Of a stretch of DNA of 5,815 bases, positions 4,903 to 5,815 are shown one piece after another. The DNA comes from Acidiferrobacterales bacterium (GTDB lineage: Bacteria > Pseudomonadota > Gammaproteobacteria > Acidiferrobacterales > Sulfurifustaceae): assembly GCA_015492195.1 (NCBI GenBank), contig WGFP01000081.1:1-5815 (forward strand), in the 5' to 3' direction. The translations under genes and the position numbers were made by a program. The notes beneath the pieces were generated by a model. The model did not search any database and had not been told where the DNA came from. It saw only the letters and a list, made by a program, of their open reading frames with translations. The stretch's first letter is position 1. Each line of letters begins with the position of its first letter.

Positions 4903-4981
4903 GACAGGATTTACAGGATTAACAAGATTAGAATGAACGATACTTTTCCTGTAAATCCTGAGAAGTCCTGTTAATCCTGTC
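4903..4981. repeat. Inverted arrays of a 9-bp repeat forming a long imperfect hairpin
   Basis: The left arm (4903-4929) is a period-9 array, ACAGGATTT, ACAGGATTA, ACAAGATTA. The right arm (4948-4981) carries its complement, CCTGTAAAT, CCTGAGAAGT, CCTGTTAAT, CCTGTC. Folded together, 4903-4911 pairs perfectly with 4973-4981, then 4913-4920 with 4964-4971 (one G-T), then 4923-4929 with 4954-4960 (one mismatch), leaving a loop of about 24 bases. There is no T tract, so it is not a classical terminator. It may be a dispersed intergenic repeat, or a structure affecting mRNA stability between pepP and ubiH. Confidence 0.75.
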
Positions 4982-4996
4982 TCATCTTCTTTAGTT

Positions 4997-5815
4997 ATGA
5001 AAGATAAATACGACATTTTGATTATTGGCGGAGGCATGGTCGGTGCGAGTCTCGCCTGCGCCCTGGGCAAGAGCGGGCTGCGCATAGGGATTGTTGAAGC
5101 GGTTCCGATCAAGACTCCATCCCAACCCGGTGATAATGGCGCCCGTACCGTGGCGCTCGCCTACGGATCAAAGCGTATTTTTGACGGGATGGGCGTCTGG
5201 AGCGAGATTCAGCAGCGCGGCGCCGCCCCGATCAAACGCATCCATATCTCCGACCGTGGTCGGTTCGGCTTTACCCGCCTTGACGCCCGAGATGCCGGTA
5301 TCGAAGCCCTGGGTTATGTCGTGGAAAATCGCGTGCTTGGAACGGTTCTGTATGAGGCGATGCAGGGGCTTAAAAACGTGCGTCTGTTTTGCCCGGCCGC
5401 GATGGAGGCCGTTGCGTTTAAACCCGATGCGGCGGTTGTTACGGTTAAATGTAATGGCGCCGTTAGCACCATGACCGCCCGGCTGGTGGTGGCGGCGGAC
5501 GGCGCGGACTCCGCGGTGCGCGCGGCCGTCGGTATCAAGGCGCAGCGTGTGGATTACGGTCAGACCGCCATTGTTACCACGGTCGTTACGGAAAAGCCGC
5601 ACGGCAATACCGCGTATGAGCGTTTTACCGAAACCGGGCCGTTGGCGTTGCTGCCCATGGATGCGACCCGATGCGCCGTGGTCTGGAGCGCCCGCCCGCA
5701 AGAGGTGGATACCATCCTTTCCTGGGATGACGCCGAATTTCTGCGGCGCCTGCAGGAACGTTTCGGCGACCGCCTGGGGGCATTCCGGGAAGCGGGCAAA
5801 CGCCAAGCCTATCCG
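4997..5815 (+). CDS. ubiH: FAD-dependent ubiquinone-ring hydroxylase, UbiH type; 3' end cut by the window
   Basis: From ATG 4997 the frame stays open for 273 codons to the window end; full members have about 390-410 residues. The FAD-binding Rossmann start is YDILIIGGGMVGASLACAL (5-23) with GxGxxG at 11-16, followed by the conserved Arg-containing ARTVALAYGSKRIF (49-62). The second FAD/NADPH motif, VAADGADSAVR (165-175), and the family stretch AYERFTETGPLALLPM (206-221) are present. These features mark the UbiH/UbiF/COQ6 family of aromatic monooxygenases, which hydroxylate the ubiquinone ring precursor at the inner membrane. UbiH (C4 hydroxylation in E. coli) is favoured because pepP–ubiH is a conserved pair. 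UbiI or UbiF type cannot be excluded without the missing part. There is no clear Shine-Dalgarno; the repeat spacer lies directly upstream. Confidence 0.92.
   Translation, partial: MKDKYDILIIGGGMVGASLACALGKSGLRIGIVEAVPIKTPSQPGDNGARTVALAYGSKRIFDGMGVWSEIQQRGAAPIKRIHISDRGRFGFTRLDARDAGIEALGYVVENRVLGTVLYEAMQGLKNVRLFCPAAMEAVAFKPDAAVVTVKCNGAVSTMTARLVVAADGADSAVRAAVGIKAQRVDYGQTAIVTTVVTEKPHGNTAYERFTETGPLALLPMDATRCAVVWSARPQEVDTILSWDDAEFLRRLQERFGDRLGAFREAGKRQAYP

Noticed and set aside
4903..4981. CRISPR array
   Set aside because: The units are only 9 bp, contiguous, degenerate and inverted relative to each other, with no spacers of uniform length.
5168..5806. 212-codon open frame on the minus strand opposite ubiH
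   Set aside because: The plus frame encodes clear UbiH-family FAD motifs throughout; the antisense frame shows no motif.

Overview
The window looks like a chromosomal segment of a gammaproteobacterium of moderately high GC. It carries the conserved neighbourhood zapA – 6S RNA (ssrS) – ygfA – EVE-domain gene, with a small ZapB-like coiled-coil gene (TIGR02449 type) before zapA and the pair pepP–ubiH nearby. This set is best known from Pseudomonas-like and other gammaproteobacterial genomes. I cannot name the genus; nothing seen is plasmid- or phage-like.

Minus-strand block 1 (about 1860 down to 1): a sigma70-like promoter (TTGACC-N17-TATATT, 1860-1832) reads into the coiled-coil gene (1801-1595), then zapA (1593-1282, one base after the previous stop), 6S RNA (about 1266-1081, with its own candidate -10 overlapping the end of zapA), ygfA (1051-446, GTG start) and an EVE-domain gene (422 down, cut by the window edge). 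It joins division-ring assembly factors, a growth-phase RNA polymerase regulator and one-carbon metabolism.

Minus-strand block 2 (about 3485 down to 1924): a two-gene unit of envelope proteins. First comes a small exported protein with a C-terminal membrane helix (PA2779 type, 3342-2935). It is followed by a lipoprotein with a C39-like cysteine peptidase domain and TPR repeats (PA2778 type, 2904-1924). The pair sits where many relatives carry ygfB (UPF0149). A very strong terminator-like hairpin lies inside the first codons of the peptidase gene, the most unusual feature of the window.

Plus-strand block (3551 to the end): pepP (Xaa-Pro aminopeptidase) and the first 273 codons of ubiH (ubiquinone-ring hydroxylase). 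A 141-base spacer between them holds two families of short tandem repeats, the second forming a long imperfect hairpin. The divergent region 3343-3550 has extended -10 promoter candidates in both directions, and the pepP one lies so close to the start codon that the mRNA may be leaderless.

Most of the window is well-known housekeeping biology. I see no wholly new system; the non-routine signals are the attenuator-like hairpin, the spacer repeats, the palindromic division-operon promoter and the cassette replacing ygfB.
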